From Corynebacterium incognita (GTDB lineage Bacteria > Actinomycetota > Actinomycetes > Mycobacteriales > Mycobacteriaceae), in assembly GCF_014217255.1 (NCBI RefSeq), contig NZ_CP059404.1, positions 1,984,001-2,048,000 on the forward strand: a stretch of DNA of 64,000 nucleotides, in the 5' to 3' direction. Shown in pieces: positions 41,780 to 51,472 of the stretch (its first letter is position 1; each line of letters opens with the position of its first letter). The notes beneath the pieces are model-generated. The model was not told the DNA's origin and did not search any database. It saw only the letters and a list, made by a program, of their open reading frames with translations. The translations under genes were made by a program, and so were the position numbers.

Positions 41780-42628
41780 ATGCGAAGCAGTAACCCGGTT
41801 ATGAACTCAATTGGCAACAGTGCCATGCAGCAAACACAGGCTGGGTACCAGAACGCCCCGGGTGCGCAGGGATACCCCGGCGCGCAGGGGTATCAGGGTT
41901 ATCCAGGGATGGGAGGCTACCAACAGCAGCCGGTGGCCACCGAACGCCCGATGACCATTGATGATGTGGTGGCCAAGACGGGTATCACCCTGGCCGTCAT
42001 CATTGCCTTTGCGGCAGTCAACTACTTCGTCGGCCTCGGCAACCCGGGCCTGGCGATGATCCTGACCCTCGTCGGCGCAATTGGCGGCTTCATTACCGTG
42101 CTGATCTCCTCGTTCGGCAAGAAGTACGGTTCCGCGGCCGTCACGCTGATTTATGCAGTCTTCGAGGGCCTTTTCGTTGGCGGCTTCTCGCTGATGTTCA
42201 CGAACTTCACCGTGGGCGGTTCCTCCGGCGCCGCGATGATCGGCCAGGCAATCCTGGCAACCATCGGCGTGTTTATCGGCATGCTGTTCGTGTACAAGAC
42301 CGGGGCTATCCGCGTCACCCCGAAGTTCACCCGCATCCTGGTGGGCGCCATCTTCGGCGTGGCCATCATGGCCCTGGGCAACCTGCTGCTCGCTATCTTC
42401 ACCGATGCGAACCCGCTGCGTGACGGCGGTATGCTGGCCATCATCTTCTCCCTGGTCTGCATCGTCTTGGCGGCGATGTCCTTCCTCTTGGACTTCGACA
42501 CCGCTGACCGTCTCATCCGCGCCGGCGCACCGTCCAAGTACGCCTGGGGCGTGGCACTGGGCCTGGCCGTGACCTTGGTGTGGCTCTACACCGAGATTCT
42601 CCGTCTGCTGAGCTACTTCCGCGACTAG
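41780..42628 (+). CDS. Bax inhibitor-1/YccA-family membrane protein
   Basis: Seven-helix membrane protein of 282 aa in the BI-1 (TMBIM) family, some of whose bacterial members are pH-dependent calcium channels. The N-terminal 50 residues are hydrophilic with GAQGYPGAQGYQGYPG repeats. Helices follow from about residue 65, with FEGLFVGGFSLMF and TRILVGAIFGVAIM in the conserved core and a final helix ending LLSYFRD. ATG 41780 (RSSNPVMNSI) is taken as start; GTG 41759 would add seven residues. Physiological role unknown. Confidence 0.85.
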   Translation: MRSSNPVMNSIGNSAMQQTQAGYQNAPGAQGYPGAQGYQGYPGMGGYQQQPVATERPMTIDDVVAKTGITLAVIIAFAAVNYFVGLGNPGLAMILTLVGAIGGFITVLISSFGKKYGSAAVTLIYAVFEGLFVGGFSLMFTNFTVGGSSGAAMIGQAILATIGVFIGMLFVYKTGAIRVTPKFTRILVGAIFGVAIMALGNLLLAIFTDANPLRDGGMLAIIFSLVCIVLAAMSFLLDFDTADRLIRAGAPSKYAWGVALGLAVTLVWLYTEILRLLSYFRD

Positions 42629-42645
42629 TTCGCTGAAGGCATAAC

Positions 42646-42679
42646 AAAAGGGCGCATCCCATATGGGATGCGCCCTTTT
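42646..42679. terminator. Perfect 34-bp bidirectional terminator
   Basis: A loopless perfect palindrome begins AAAAGGGCGCATCCC and ends GGGATGCGCCCTTTT around a central CATATG. It lies between convergent genes (BI-1 on plus, lipoprotein on minus) and gives a T run on both strands. Confidence 0.85.
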
Positions 42680-42696
42680 GGCAGTCAAAGGAGCAA

Positions 42697-43008
42697 TTAG
42701 GCCGCTGGTGCCTCGGCGCCGGACTCAGCGCCCAGCTCAGTAGCGCCGGACTCGGTCGCGGTCTCCGCACCGGATTCGGTGGCAGATTCTGCGCCGGACT
42801 CCGCAGCAGACTCAGAAGCAGGATCAGAGGACTCAGCGGAAGATTCAGCAGAGGAACCCGAACCGGACTTCTCGTTGCTGAAGGAAGGCGCGGTGTCCAC
42901 CTTCTTGTCGCTCGGCTGCTCGTTCGGAGGGGAGCAAGCGGCGAGTGCCAGGGCAGCCACAGCGCCCATGCCAGCGGTCAGGATACGGCGGGAAGAAAAC
43001 ATGCTCAT
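42697..43008 (-). CDS. Low-complexity secreted lipoprotein
   Basis: A 103-residue protein with a lipoprotein signal peptide ending LALAAC, so the mature protein begins at C25 and is anchored to the outer face of the membrane. Nearly all of the rest is Ser/Ala/Glu-rich low complexity with repeats of the type ESGAESATESGAE. It has no folded domain that I can see. ATG 43008 has AAGGA ten bases upstream. It may be a short wall linker or a poorly conserved surface protein. It lies 51 bp downstream of greA on the same strand. Confidence 0.65.
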   Translation of the reverse strand: MSMFSSRRILTAGMGAVAALALAACSPPNEQPSDKKVDTAPSFSNEKSGSGSSAESSAESSDPASESAAESGAESATESGAETATESGATELGAESGAEAPAA

Positions 43009-43059
43009 GGAAAGTGCGTCCTTTGACTTGAAAAAGAATGGAAGTGCGTATCTATTTTA

Positions 43060-43584
43060 CTACTTTGCCGCGCGCGGAGTAGCAGCCTTCGCGGAATCGT
43101 ACGGTGCTGCGGAGACAATCGTCACGGTCAGGGTCTTACCGCTCGGAGCGGTGTACTCGCAGGTGTCACCCTCGCGGGCGCCCAGGATGGCAGCGCCCAA
43201 CGGGGACTCCTCGGAGTAAGTCTCCAGGTCCTTGTTGTCGGAGGCCGCCGCGCGGGTACCGATGAGGAAGGTTTCCTTATCGTTCTCGTCACCGTTGTAG
43301 TACACGTGCACCACGGAACCAATGTGGGCCACGCCCTCTTCGATGCCGGAGCGCTCAGTGGTGGAGTTGGCGAGGATTTCGGAGATCTGCTTAATGCGGG
43401 CCTCTTCCTGATCCTGCATCTCGCGGGCGGCGTCGTAGCCGGCGTTCTCCTTGAGGTCGCCCTCTTCGCGGCGCTCGTTGATTTCCGCGGCGACGACCGG
43501 GCGGTGATCAATAAGCTCCTGGAGCTCCTGCTCCAGCTTGGCCTTGGTTTCCGGGGTGATGTACTGCTTCTTTGCTTCTGCCAT
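43060..43584 (-). CDS. greA: Transcription elongation factor GreA
   Basis: Binds RNA polymerase and stimulates cleavage of backtracked RNA. The 174-residue protein has an N-terminal coiled coil with the tip acidic residues in REEGDLKENAGYDAAREMQ and a C-terminal FKBP-like domain (VHVYYNGDENDKETFLIG, SPLGAAILGAREGD). The last 15 residues, rich in Ala/Lys, are an extra tail as in mycobacterial GreA. ATG 43584 follows GAAGG with a short spacer. It is next to DUF4307 and mca as in Mycobacterium. Confidence 0.95.
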   Translation of the reverse strand: MAEAKKQYITPETKAKLEQELQELIDHRPVVAAEINERREEGDLKENAGYDAAREMQDQEEARIKQISEILANSTTERSGIEEGVAHIGSVVHVYYNGDENDKETFLIGTRAAASDNKDLETYSEESPLGAAILGAREGDTCEYTAPSGKTLTVTIVSAAPYDSAKAATPRAAK

Positions 43585-43656
43585 GGTGAAACCTTCCCTT
43601 TAGTATTCGAATGCGCACCAAATATAGCACAGGCGCAGTTGGGCAAGAACGTGGGT

Positions 43657-44112
43657 TTAACTGGTGTATTGCGGGTTTTCTAGGTCCATATACGACGGGA
43701 TCTCGCTGGAGCAGCCGTAGACGCCGCCCGCCACTCCGCGGCGCGTCGTCGCGATGTCCACACCGATGCGCTGACTCTTCTCCGTCCCCGGGGGCAGCGG
43801 AACCTCGCGTCGCCCGATTTCTGCCTTGTCGTAGTCATAAGCCTGAACGATGCAGTAGGCCGGTTCTTCAGGGCGATTGCGGGTGACATCCACCCACACT
43901 CGGGTCTTGTCGTCAGAGATGATCTCGTGCGAGACGTAGCTGATGGACGCGTTGACCTTCTGCTTGTCCATGAAGTACTTTGCCGCGAAGAACGCCGCGG
44001 CGAGCACAATGGCCACCATGATGACGGCGATAATCTTGCCACTCATGGTCCCCGAGTTGCTGGTGGATGTGCGAGAGGATCCGCCGTATCGGGCGGCAGG
44101 ACGGGAGGTCAT
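43657..44112 (-). CDS. DUF4307 membrane-anchored protein
   Basis: A 151-residue protein with a Ser/Thr/Gly-rich N-terminus, one membrane helix (IIAVIMVAIVLAAAFFAAKYF) and an extracytoplasmic beta domain containing VSHEIISDDKTRVWVDVTRNRP, AYCIVQAYDYDKAEIGRREV and a second Cys in VYGCSSEIP. This is the actinobacterial DUF4307 family, of unknown function, regularly found beside greA and mca. ATG 44112 follows TAAACT by eight bases, so the mRNA is leaderless. The start regions of this gene and mca are divergent and 84 bp apart. Confidence 0.85.
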   Translation of the reverse strand: MTSRPAARYGGSSRTSTSNSGTMSGKIIAVIMVAIVLAAAFFAAKYFMDKQKVNASISYVSHEIISDDKTRVWVDVTRNRPEEPAYCIVQAYDYDKAEIGRREVPLPPGTEKSQRIGVDIATTRRGVAGGVYGCSSEIPSYMDLENPQYTS

Positions 44113-44196
44113 AGAATCGTAGTTTAGCCCATGCACCTTTTAGTTCATGTCGGCCCATGGTTAGGATGGTGAAGACTATTGAGAAAGGGGACGTGC

Positions 44197-45153
44197 GTGC
44201 ACGCTGACAACCTTGCTGGACTAAAAGTCTTGGCCATTCACGCCCACCCGGACGACGAGTCGTCCAAGGGGGCGGCCACCACCGCCAAGTACGCCGCACT
44301 CGGTGCCGATGTGTTGGTGTTGACCTGTACCGGTGGTGAGCGCGGGGACATCATCAACCCCGCCATGGATCGTCCGGGTGTCAAGGAAAACATGAAGGCA
44401 GTGCGCCACGAGGAAATGGCCCAGGCTGCCGCCGCACTGGGGGTGCAGCACACGTGGTTGGGGTACGTGGATTCCGGGCTGCCCGAAGGCGATCCGTTGC
44501 CGCCTCTTCCTGAGGGTTGCTTCGCGCTGGCAGGCGACGACCACGTTGCGGATCGCTTCATCCAGATCATTCGTGAGTTCCAACCGCACGTCATCATTAC
44601 TTACGACGAGAACGGCGGCTACCCGCACCCGGATCACCTGATGGTGCACCGCGCGTCCATGCTCGCCTGGGAGCGCGCTGGCGATCCGGACTACAAGCCG
44701 GAGCTGGGCGAGGCCTGGAGCCCCCTCAAGCTTTACTACTCCCACGGCTTTGTCTACCAGCGCATGAAGCTCTTCCACGAACATCTCATCGAGCAGGGCA
44801 AGACCAGCCCGTATGCCTGGATGATGAAGCGCTGGGATCCCAACATGGGTGACATCATGGCACGAGTGACGACCCAGGTGGAGTGTGGCGACTACTTCGA
44901 GCAGCGTGACGACGCCCTGCGGGCGCATGCCACCCAGATCGATCCCGCCGGCGCATTCTTGGCCACCCCGGCTAGCGTGCAGCGCGAACTGTGGCCGACC
45001 GAGGAGTTCGAACTGGCGCGCACCCGCGTTCCTGCAACGTTGCCCGAGGCGGAGCTGTGGGCCGGGATCGATGTCGCGGACCTGGCGGCAGAAGGTGGCG
45101 TCGCCAAGCTGGCGCGGACGCCACGCTTGGAAGAACTGCCGGTGGGGGAATAA
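44197..45153 (+). CDS. mca: Mycothiol conjugate amidase
   Basis: Zinc amidase that cuts mycothiol S-conjugates so that the mercapturic acid of a toxin can be exported. The 318-residue protein belongs to the PIG-L/LmbE fold: zinc ligands in AIHAHPDDESSKGAA and YPHPDHLMVHRA, plus TCTGGERGDIINPA and the C-terminal KRWDPNMGD. MshB is the close relative; the flanking greA and DUF4307 genes point to Mca as in mycobacteria. GTG 44197 has AAAGGGG eight bases upstream; an earlier in-frame TTG overlaps that site. Confidence 0.9.
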   Translation: MHADNLAGLKVLAIHAHPDDESSKGAATTAKYAALGADVLVLTCTGGERGDIINPAMDRPGVKENMKAVRHEEMAQAAAALGVQHTWLGYVDSGLPEGDPLPPLPEGCFALAGDDHVADRFIQIIREFQPHVIITYDENGGYPHPDHLMVHRASMLAWERAGDPDYKPELGEAWSPLKLYYSHGFVYQRMKLFHEHLIEQGKTSPYAWMMKRWDPNMGDIMARVTTQVECGDYFEQRDDALRAHATQIDPAGAFLATPASVQRELWPTEEFELARTRVPATLPEAELWAGIDVADLAAEGGVAKLARTPRLEELPVGE

Positions 45154-45163
45154 GGTGGCAGGT

Positions 45164-45469
45164 ATGTTCGCGCACCTTTCCGCATATGCCCCCTCTGTGG
45201 CCGACGCCGTGGTTCTGGCGCAGGGCACGCCCGAAGGCCCGGTGGGCCCGGAGTTCGGCAAAGCCTCGCCCATCGGCCTGACCATCCTGGTGGTCCTGGC
45301 AATCATCGTGCTGTCGCTGGGGTGGGCGTTTCACCGCCGCTACTCGCGCTTCCGCCGCCGCATGTTGTTTGCTCAGGAACACAACCTGGACGTCTTTGAT
45401 GAGGCAGCGGTGGATAAGGCCATGGAAGAAGCTGGTGTGTTGGATCGGCGGAAGAAGTCGCCGTTTTAA
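45164..45469 (+). CDS. Small single-pass membrane protein downstream of mca
   Basis: A 101-residue protein. The N-terminal 35 residues lead into one helix (IGLTILVVLAIIVLSLGWAF) followed by a very basic stretch (HRRYSRFRRR) and an acidic C-terminal region ending KKSPF. It is therefore a membrane-anchored protein with the tail in the cytoplasm. AAGGTGG precedes ATG 45164; GTG 45155 is an alternative. It is ten bases behind mca, and mycobacteria have a similar small gene here (next to Rv1082). Function unknown. Confidence 0.7.
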   Translation: MFAHLSAYAPSVADAVVLAQGTPEGPVGPEFGKASPIGLTILVVLAIIVLSLGWAFHRRYSRFRRRMLFAQEHNLDVFDEAAVDKAMEEAGVLDRRKKSPF

Positions 45470-45508
45470 ACCTCCCGTTTTGGCGGCGGGGTCTGTAGAA
45501 TTACATCC

Positions 45509-46279
45509 GTGAATTACCTGCCGCAACTGCTCTACCCGCTCTATGAGGCTCGTCTGCTGCGCCAGATTGCGGACAAGCCGCAGCCTAAGCATGTCGCCAT
45601 CATGGCTGACGGAAACCGTCGCTGGGCTCGTGAAGCGGGCTTTACTGATATCTCTCACGGCCACCGGCAGGGCGCTCGCACAATTGGCGAGATGATCTCG
45701 TGGTGCCGGGACACCCAGGTAGAGGTTGTGACCATCTACCTGCTCTCCACTGAGAATCTCAAGCGCAGTACTGAGGAAGTGGGGCTGCTTTTTGACATCA
45801 TTTCGGACGTGGTGATGCACCTGTCGCAGGGCGACCTGGGCTGCCAGCTGCGTCTCGTCGGCCATCTGGATCTGCTGCCCGAAGAGGTCGTGGCGCGGAT
45901 GCAGCGCGCGGCGGGTAGTACCAAGGACAACACTGGGGTCATCGTTAATATTGCCGTGGGCTACGGCGGCCGCCAGGAGATTGTTGACGCCGTGCAGAAC
46001 CTCATTCGCGAGGAAGTGGAGGCTGGCGCGCCCGCGGCGGAGATCGCGGACCGCGTGACCGCGGAGTCGATTACCGAGCACTTGTACACCAAGGGGCTTC
46101 CGGATCCAGACTTGGTCATCCGCACGTCCGGCGAGCAGCGACTGTCTGGTTTCTTGCTGTGGCAGGCAGCCTATTCGGAGATTTGGTTCACGGATACCTA
46201 CTGGCCAGCCTTCCGCAAGGTGGATTTCCTGCGCGCGTTACGCGATTATTCGCAGCGCTCTCGCCGCTTCGGCAAGTAG
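45509..46279 (+). CDS. Cis-prenyl (Z-farnesyl type) diphosphate synthase
   Basis: UPP-synthase family enzyme of 256 aa. HVAIMADGNRRWAR has the catalytic Asp; SHGHRQGA, YLLSTENLKR, GYGGRQEIVDA and PDLVIRTSGEQRLSGFLLWQ are family motifs. In mycobacteria the equivalent gene (Rv1086) makes the short (E,Z)-farnesyl diphosphate used on the way to decaprenyl phosphate, and place here matches, so a short-chain product is likely. Start is GTG 45509. TAGAAT at 45496-45501 and a seven-base spacer make this one of the clearest leaderless starts in the window. Confidence 0.88.
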   Translation: MNYLPQLLYPLYEARLLRQIADKPQPKHVAIMADGNRRWAREAGFTDISHGHRQGARTIGEMISWCRDTQVEVVTIYLLSTENLKRSTEEVGLLFDIISDVVMHLSQGDLGCQLRLVGHLDLLPEEVVARMQRAAGSTKDNTGVIVNIAVGYGGRQEIVDAVQNLIREEVEAGAPAAEIADRVTAESITEHLYTKGLPDPDLVIRTSGEQRLSGFLLWQAAYSEIWFTDTYWPAFRKVDFLRALRDYSQRSRRFGK

Positions 46280-46288
46280 GACAGAACC

Positions 46289-47224
46289 TTAGATCTTGCG
46301 CATCCGCACCTGCTCGACCAGGTGGCTCTCGCCCTTGCGGAGCACGAGCGAAGCCCGCACGCGGGTGGGCAGGATGTTTTCGGTGAGGTTGGGCAAGTTA
46401 ATGGACTGCCAGACCTCGCGGGCAAAAGCGATGGCCTCGGCGTCGCTGATGTCGGCGTACTCGGCGAAATGGGCACCTGGGCGTCGGAAAGCAGTATCAC
46501 GTAGGCGCAGGAAACGGTTGATAAACCACTGCTCGATGGTGTCGATGCGCGCGTCCACGTAGACGGAGAAATCCAGCAGATCACTGACCATGAGGGTCGG
46601 GCCCGTCTGCAGGACGTTGAGTCCTTCCAAGATGACGATGTCAGGCTGTTGAACCAGCTGGTACTCGTTGGGGAGGATGTCGTAGGCCTCGTGCGAGTAG
46701 ACCGGTGCCTTGACCTCGGCTTTGCCGGACTTGACGTCCGTGACAAAGCGCAGCAGCCCACGCCGATCGTAAGACTCGGGGAAGCCCTTGCGGTTCATCA
46801 AGCCGCGCTCTTCCAAGACGCGCGTGGGGTGGAGGAAGCCGTCGGTGGTCACCAGATCCACTTTGGGGTGGGAATCCCAGCGCTGCAGCAAGACCTGGAG
46901 CAAGCGGGCAGTGGTGGACTTACCCACGGCAACGGAGCCGGCGACACCGATGATGAAGGGGATATTGCCGTTGGGCTCGCCGGTAAACAGTTCGGTGGCA
47001 GCGGTGAGTTTCTGACGGGCGCGCACCTGGAGGTGAATGAGGCGTGACAGCGGGAGATAGATGTCCGCGACCTCACGCAAGTCAATGTTTTCGCCAATGC
47101 CGGAAAGCTCCGCAACCTCGTCTTCGGTGAGGACCTGGGGCATGGAATTGCGCAGCTCTCGCCAGGACTCCCGGGGGAAGTCAAGGTAGGGGCTGGTGTC
47201 GTTCGGGCGCGCCATGGTGACCAT
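46289..47224 (-). CDS. coaA: Pantothenate kinase, type I
   Basis: First step of CoA synthesis, phosphorylating pantothenate with ATP. The 311-residue protein has Walker [24 protein letters not shown], the substrate region [17 protein letters not shown] and [17 protein letters not shown] near the C-terminus. ATG 47224 is preceded by GAGGAG at good spacing; ATG 47215 is also in frame. It converges on the Z-prenyl synthase gene with a nine-base gap and is divergent from glyA. Confidence 0.94.
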   Translation of the reverse strand: MVTMARPNDTSPYLDFPRESWRELRNSMPQVLTEDEVAELSGIGENIDLREVADIYLPLSRLIHLQVRARQKLTAATELFTGEPNGNIPFIIGVAGSVAVGKSTTARLLQVLLQRWDSHPKVDLVTTDGFLHPTRVLEERGLMNRKGFPESYDRRGLLRFVTDVKSGKAEVKAPVYSHEAYDILPNEYQLVQQPDIVILEGLNVLQTGPTLMVSDLLDFSVYVDARIDTIEQWFINRFLRLRDTAFRRPGAHFAEYADISDAEAIAFAREVWQSINLPNLTENILPTRVRASLVLRKGESHLVEQVRMRKI

Positions 47225-47372
47225 TGTTGCACTCCTCGTGGCCTGGCGTGGACTTATTGGGTCAAAATGATTAAAAAGGGAATCCCTGAACGATGGGTGA
47301 CCGAGCGGCTAGACTGAACAGAGCATCATATTTTGCCCTGCATCACAATTTTGGAAAGGACTGGCCTAGCCG

Positions 47373-48680
47373 ATGACCGAGAACACTGCGAACGCCGCGG
47401 ATATTCGCTACCAGGATCTCAGCGAGATCGACCCTGATGTCTACGCCGCTATCTCCGGCGAGATTACACGCCAGCGCGACACCTTGGAAATGATCGCGAG
47501 TGAAAACTTCGTGCCACGTGGCGTGCTGCAGGCGCAAGGCTCCGTCCTGACTAACAAGTATGCGGAGGGCTACCCGGGCCGCCGCTACTACGGCGGCTGC
47601 GAGCATGTCGACGTCGTGGAGGATTTGGCCCGCGAGCGCGCCAAGGCCGTCTTCGGCGCGGAGTTCGCCAACGTGCAGCCACACTCCGGTGCGCAGGCCA
47701 ACGCCGCGGTGCTCTCGGCTCTCATCAACCCGGGCGACAAGATCATGGGTCTGTCCCTCGCGCACGGTGGTCACCTCACCCACGGCATGAAGCTGAACTT
47801 CTCCGGCAAGCTCTACGAGGTCGCCGCCTACGAGGTGGACACTGAGACCGGCCTCATTGACATGGACAAGGTCCGCGAGCAGGCCCTGGCGGAGAAGCCG
47901 CAGGTCATCATTGCTGGTTGGTCCGCGTACCCGCGCCAGCTGGACTTCGCTGCCTTCCGTTCTATCGCGGACGAGGTGGGCGCGTACTTGTGGACCGACA
48001 TGGCTCACTTCGCGGGCCTGGTGGCCGCGGGTCTGTACCCGAACCCGGTGGAGCATTCCGACGTCGTGTCCACCACCGTGCACAAGACTCTGGGCGGCCC
48101 GCGTTCCGGCATGATCCTGGCGAAGCAGGACTTTGCCAAGAAGCTCAACTCCTCCGTGTTCCCCGGCCACCAGGGTGGCCCGCTCATGCATGTCATCGCG
48201 GCAAAGGCGGTGGCCATGAAGATCGCCGGCACCCCGGAGTTCAAGGAGCGCCAAGAGCGCACCGTGGAAGGCGCGCGCCTGCTAGCGGAGCGCCTGCAGG
48301 CTGAGGATTGCGCCAAGGCTGGTGTGAAGGTACTCACCGGCGGTACGGATACCCACTTGGTTCTGGTGGATCTGGTGGACTCCCAGCTGGATGGCCAGCA
48401 GGCCGAGGATCTGCTGCACGAGGTCGGCATCACCGTCAACCGCAACGCCGTCCCGAACGATCCGCGCCCGCCGATGGTCACCTCGGGTCTGCGTATCGGT
48501 ACCCCGGCGCTGGCTACCCGCGGCCTGGACGCGAAGGCTTTCGAGGAGGTCGCGGACATCATCGGCACCACCTTGGCGCAGGGCAAGGACGCTGACGTGG
48601 CGCAGCTGCGCGAGCGCGTGACCAAGGTCGCCCAGGATTACCCGCTCTACGACGGCCTTGAGGACTGGAAGCTGGTCTAG
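47373..48680 (+). CDS. glyA: Serine hydroxymethyltransferase
   Basis: PLP enzyme that interconverts serine and glycine and charges tetrahydrofolate with a one-carbon unit. The 435-residue protein has [10 protein letters not shown] near the N-terminus, [34 protein letters not shown], and the PLP lysine in [18 protein letters not shown] lies upstream of ATG 47373 and TAGACT at 47317-47322 is a probable -10. It is the first gene of a unit with pabAB and pabC, which supply folate. Confidence 0.96.
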   Translation: MTENTANAADIRYQDLSEIDPDVYAAISGEITRQRDTLEMIASENFVPRGVLQAQGSVLTNKYAEGYPGRRYYGGCEHVDVVEDLARERAKAVFGAEFANVQPHSGAQANAAVLSALINPGDKIMGLSLAHGGHLTHGMKLNFSGKLYEVAAYEVDTETGLIDMDKVREQALAEKPQVIIAGWSAYPRQLDFAAFRSIADEVGAYLWTDMAHFAGLVAAGLYPNPVEHSDVVSTTVHKTLGGPRSGMILAKQDFAKKLNSSVFPGHQGGPLMHVIAAKAVAMKIAGTPEFKERQERTVEGARLLAERLQAEDCAKAGVKVLTGGTDTHLVLVDLVDSQLDGQQAEDLLHEVGITVNRNAVPNDPRPPMVTSGLRIGTPALATRGLDAKAFEEVADIIGTTLAQGKDADVAQLRERVTKVAQDYPLYDGLEDWKLV

Positions 48681-48683
48681 TAC

Positions 48684-50759
48684 TTGACCGAGCTGGCTTT
48701 ATTGCGTGTTCTCATCGTGGACAACCACGATTCTTTCACGCATAACCTGGCCGCCTACCTGCACGAGATCACTGGTAGGCGGCCATCCGTCGTGCCTCAC
48801 GACGCCTGGGATACCTCCGACGCCGCCGATGTCGCCGCGCGGCTCGCGGGTTTTGATGCCGTGGTCATCTCGCCCGGGCCGGGCACCCCGAGCAATCCGG
48901 ATGACTTGGGGCTGTCCGCTCAGGTCATCGAGCTTTACGACGGCCCTGTGCTCGGCGTCTGCCTGGGTCACCAGGCCATGGTGCAGCTTGGCGGCGGGAC
49001 CGTCGACCGCGCCCCGGAGCCGGTGCATGGCCGCCGCAGCCAGATTGTTCACGACGGCACCGGCCTGTTCGCCGGGATACCCAGCCCTTATGAGGTGGTG
49101 CGCTATCACTCGCTGGTGGCCTGGAAGGTCCCCGAGCACCTCACGGTCACCGCGCGGCTGGAGTGCGCCGGGGAAACCGAAGGACACGCCGCGGCAGGAT
49201 TGGTGATGGCGGTCGCGGACAAGTCCCGGCCGCGCTGGGGCGTGCAGTTTCACCCGGAGTCCATTGGTGACGGCCATGGTATGATCCTGCTGCGCAACTT
49301 CCTCGATCTGGCGGTGCAATGGCACCGGGGCCGCGGTCGCGATGAACTGTACGTGCACGAGGAAGTCACGTATGCGCAAGCGGACTTGAGTCGCCTCATG
49401 GAAGGGGCCCTGCGCGGCAACGCGTTCTGGCTGGATTCGAGCGCCGACGAGGGCTATTCCATTCTCGGTGACGACTCGGGGACAGTCGGCGAATGTTGGG
49501 ACTATCGGGTTGGCGAGCAAGGCCCGGGGTTCTTCTCCCAACTGGAGGAGCGGTGGACGCGCAAGCGCACCTCGCCGTTGACGCCGCCGCCGGTGCCGGG
49601 CTGCGACTTCGCGTTTGGCTGGGTGGGTTACCTGGGGTACGAGCTCAAGGGGGAGACCGAAGGTCACGTGGCACACACGTCCCCGACCCCGGACGCGCAG
49701 TTGGTGTACTGTGAGCGCGCCATCATCGTGGACCACGCGGCGCGCACTGCCCACGTCGTGGCGCTGCGCGGCGATACACGCGAGGGCAACAACGCGGAGA
49801 ATGCGCGCTGGGTACGTGACACCGCAGCTGCCGTGCGCGAGTGCATGACTCATACGTCGGCGCCGGGGCACACGCGGGCGTCGGCAAGCGCACGGGCCGA
49901 CAGCGCTCGGGGTGACAGCGCAGGTGAGGCGCCGGATCGCTGGACCCAGGTGCACGACAAGCAGGCCTACCTGGAGCGCATTGCCCGGGCCCAGGAACTG
50001 ATTGAGGCGGGGGAGACCTACGAGGTGTGCCTGACTAATCGGTTGGAGCTTCCGGCGCCCGCCGACGTCCTGGCCACCTATCGCACGCTGCGCGGGGCCA
50101 ACCCGTCGCCGCGGGCGGGGTACCTTGATTTTGGCGAGGTGACGCTGCTGTCGACGTCGCCGGAGTGCTTCATGCAGTTAAGCCCCGAAGGGCTCATCAC
50201 CTCCCGGCCCATCAAGGGTACGCGCCCGCGTAGCGGCGAATCCGCCGCGGACGCCGCCGCGCGGGAGGACCTGCGAACAAGTGAAAAGGATCAGGCGGAA
50301 AACCTCATGATCGTCGATCTAGTGCGCCACGATATCGCCAAGGTCGCGGATGAGGTCAACGTTCCTGCGCTGTTCGCGGTGGAGGAATACGCCACTGTGT
50401 ATCAGCTGGTCTCGACCGTCTGCGGACGCCTGCGCCCGGAGGAGACGCCGGCGAGTGCCATCGCGGCGCTGTTTCCTGCTGGGTCGATGACTGGCGCGCC
50501 CAAAGAGCGCACGCTGGGGATCATCGACGAGCTTGAGGGCACACACCGCGGCGCGTATTCGGGTGCATTCGGGTATATCTCTCGCAACGGTGCAGTGGAT
50601 TTTTCCATGACAATCCGTAGCCTCGTGGTCCACGGCGACCGCGCCACCTACGGCAGCGGCGGCGCCATCATCGCGCTGTCCGATCCTGAGGCCGAGTACG
50701 CTGAGACCATGACCAAGGCGGCGCCGTTGCGTAACCTACTGCGGGGACCTGGCGCATGA
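48684..50759 (+). CDS. pabAB: Aminodeoxychorismate synthase, fused PabA-PabB
   Basis: Makes 4-amino-4-deoxychorismate from chorismate and glutamine for folate. Residues 1 to about 205 are the glutamine amidotransferase (VLIVDNHDSFTHNL, nucleophile in LGVCLGHQAM, GVQFHPESIGDG). The rest is the chorismate-binding synthase (SPECFMQLSPEGLITSRPIKG, DQAENLMIVDLVRHDIAKV, PAGSMTGAPKERTL). A Ser/Ala-rich insert near residue 400 is not conserved. The TTG at 48684 is used, three bases after the glyA stop, with a weak ribosome site. The stop overlaps the pabC ATG. Confidence 0.92.
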   Translation: MTELALLRVLIVDNHDSFTHNLAAYLHEITGRRPSVVPHDAWDTSDAADVAARLAGFDAVVISPGPGTPSNPDDLGLSAQVIELYDGPVLGVCLGHQAMVQLGGGTVDRAPEPVHGRRSQIVHDGTGLFAGIPSPYEVVRYHSLVAWKVPEHLTVTARLECAGETEGHAAAGLVMAVADKSRPRWGVQFHPESIGDGHGMILLRNFLDLAVQWHRGRGRDELYVHEEVTYAQADLSRLMEGALRGNAFWLDSSADEGYSILGDDSGTVGECWDYRVGEQGPGFFSQLEERWTRKRTSPLTPPPVPGCDFAFGWVGYLGYELKGETEGHVAHTSPTPDAQLVYCERAIIVDHAARTAHVVALRGDTREGNNAENARWVRDTAAAVRECMTHTSAPGHTRASASARADSARGDSAGEAPDRWTQVHDKQAYLERIARAQELIEAGETYEVCLTNRLELPAPADVLATYRTLRGANPSPRAGYLDFGEVTLLSTSPECFMQLSPEGLITSRPIKGTRPRSGESAADAAAREDLRTSEKDQAENLMIVDLVRHDIAKVADEVNVPALFAVEEYATVYQLVSTVCGRLRPEETPASAIAALFPAGSMTGAPKERTLGIIDELEGTHRGAYSGAFGYISRNGAVDFSMTIRSLVVHGDRATYGSGGAIIALSDPEAEYAETMTKAAPLRNLLRGPGA

Positions 50760-51472
50760 CAATGTGCAGCGCTGAAGTGGTTGACTCCTACCTCCTGGAC
50801 GAGGGGAAGGTAGTGGGCTGGCGCGAACACGAGAGCCGGTTCCTAGCGATGGCGGTCGCCGCCGGGGCAGAAGAGCGCGCTGTCGCCGCTTTCCTCGCGC
50901 AGTTGCGCCGGGAATTGCCGCGGCGCGGGCGGTGGTTTCCCAAAATAAGTTTCGATTCGGACAGCGGGAAGTTGGACGTGGACGTGCGCCCCGCCCCGCG
51001 GCTGCGAACGGAGTCGACGTTGTGGCTACCGGAGGCAGGGGACCCGCGGGTGGCACCGCGGGTCAAGGGGCCCGACCTACCAGTACTGGCCGCGCTACGG
51101 GCACAGGCGCAGGAGCTGGGCGCGGATGACGCGGTGCTGCATCGCGGCGGCGAGGTGAGCGAAGCCGCCCACGGCACGCTGCTGCTCTTTGATGGCACGG
51201 GCGGCGGAGAGTCCTTTGTGCCCGGTGCGGGCCAGGAGGTCTTGGAGTCGATTACGCTGCGGCGCACAGCGGCGGAGATAGACCGGCGCCGGGTGGCGGT
51301 GGCGGCCCTACCGGAATACGCGGCATGGCTCGGCAGCTCGTTACACGGCTGGACGCCGGTGACACAGTGGGTGCTGGCGAACGGGGAACGTCGACAAGCA
51401 TGCCCCGCGCCACCTACTGCCGACTGCAACGCCGCGCTCTGGGAGGCGGCGGAGACTTTTCCAGAAGGCTAG
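50756..51472 (+). CDS. pabC: Aminodeoxychorismate lyase-like class IV aminotransferase
   Basis: PLP fold-type IV enzyme of 238 aa, expected to release pyruvate from aminodeoxychorismate to give 4-aminobenzoate. The catalytic Lys is in VKGPDLPVLAALRAQA, and GADDAVLHRGGEVSEAAHGTLLLF is the cofactor-binding stretch. It is shorter and more diverged than E. coli PabC, but ATGA overlap with pabAB makes the role almost sure. It ends with a four-base overlap with the convergent DUF5997 gene. Confidence 0.83.
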   Translation: MTMCSAEVVDSYLLDEGKVVGWREHESRFLAMAVAAGAEERAVAAFLAQLRRELPRRGRWFPKISFDSDSGKLDVDVRPAPRLRTESTLWLPEAGDPRVAPRVKGPDLPVLAALRAQAQELGADDAVLHRGGEVSEAAHGTLLLFDGTGGGESFVPGAGQEVLESITLRRTAAEIDRRRVAVAALPEYAAWLGSSLHGWTPVTQWVLANGERRQACPAPPTADCNAALWEAAETFPEG

